Source of the DNA: DASRHK01 sp035650495
GTDB lineage: Bacteria > Pseudomonadota > Gammaproteobacteria > Nevskiales > Nevskiaceae
Length of the DNA stretch: 6,161 nucleotides
Direction of reading: 5' to 3'
Assembly (NCBI GenBank): GCA_035650495.1
Contig: DASRHK010000055.1
Span: 1-6,161 of the forward strand
Below the pieces are notes generated by a model. That model worked only from the letters and a program-made list of their open reading frames with translations. It did not search any database and was not told the origin of the DNA. The position numbers were made by a program, and so were the translations under genes. Below are positions 6,126 through 6,161 of the stretch, one piece after another (within the stretch, counting starts at the first letter, position 1; each line of letters opens with the position of its first letter).

Positions 6126-6161
6126 ATGGCATCCAGGAAAAATAAAGTAACGATCGCGCGC
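6126..6161 (+). CDS. possible start of a divergent gene, cut by the right edge
   Basis: An ATG at 6126 opens a frame of 12 codons (MASRKNKVTIAR) that is still open at the window end. It lies about 58 bp downstream of the GATAAT -10 candidate, oriented away from the dehydrogenase gene. The basic N-terminus would suit many small or DNA-binding proteins, but 12 residues are too few to assign a family. No good Shine-Dalgarno sequence precedes it; the nearest purine run, AAGAG at 6105-6109, is too far away. It may not be a real gene. Confidence 0.3.
   Translation, partial: MASRKNKVTIAR

Noticed and set aside
1..6161. Mobile element, CRISPR, toxin-antitoxin, phage-defence or biosynthetic cluster
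   Set aside because: No transposase, integrase, spaced direct repeats, nuclease, toxin or secondary-metabolism gene is seen. Composition is uniform across the window.

Overview
The window is about two-thirds G+C and densely coding, with strong G/C bias at third codon positions. It holds five recognisable protein genes and a possible sixth at the right edge. Gene content (TonB-like protein, MtgA, MgtE, an ECF sigma/anti-sigma pair, an acyl-CoA dehydrogenase) and codon use fit a free-living, high-GC betaproteobacterium (Burkholderiales/Nitrosomonadales-like). That placement is inferred from protein style and gene order, not from a marker gene. No rRNA, tRNA, CRISPR array, insertion sequence, phage gene or recombination site is visible.

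Left part (1-3402, + strand): a TonB-type energy transducer whose reading frame runs off the left edge, then mtgA (monofunctional peptidoglycan glycosyltransferase), then mgtE (Mg2+ channel/transporter). The gaps are only 60 and 14 bp, so the three may be co-transcribed. All three act at the inner membrane or envelope. A -10-like hexamer lies over the mtgA stop codon and could give mgtE its own short-leader transcript.

Middle part (3403-4824, + strand): an ECF sigma factor followed after about 10 bp by its likely partner, a single-pass membrane anti-sigma factor without a zinc-binding Cys/His motif. This is a two-gene signalling module, probably autoregulated from the 53-bp gap after mgtE, which contains a small inverted repeat and a -10-like hexamer. 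The signal and regulon cannot be read from this window.

Right part (4842-6161): an acyl-CoA dehydrogenase on the - strand, convergent with the anti-sigma gene (17-bp gap). Its family fold and motifs are complete, but the usual catalytic glutamate position holds aspartate. Beyond its start, a 144-bp stretch carries a repeat/dyad cluster and a rightward promoter-like sequence. It ends in a 12-codon open frame that may be the beginning of a divergent gene.

Overall this looks like ordinary core-genome betaproteobacterial DNA. I found no convincing undescribed system. The points most worth a second look are the Glu-to-Asp change in the dehydrogenase, the zinc-less anti-sigma pair with its compact upstream region, and the short-leader arrangement at two starts.
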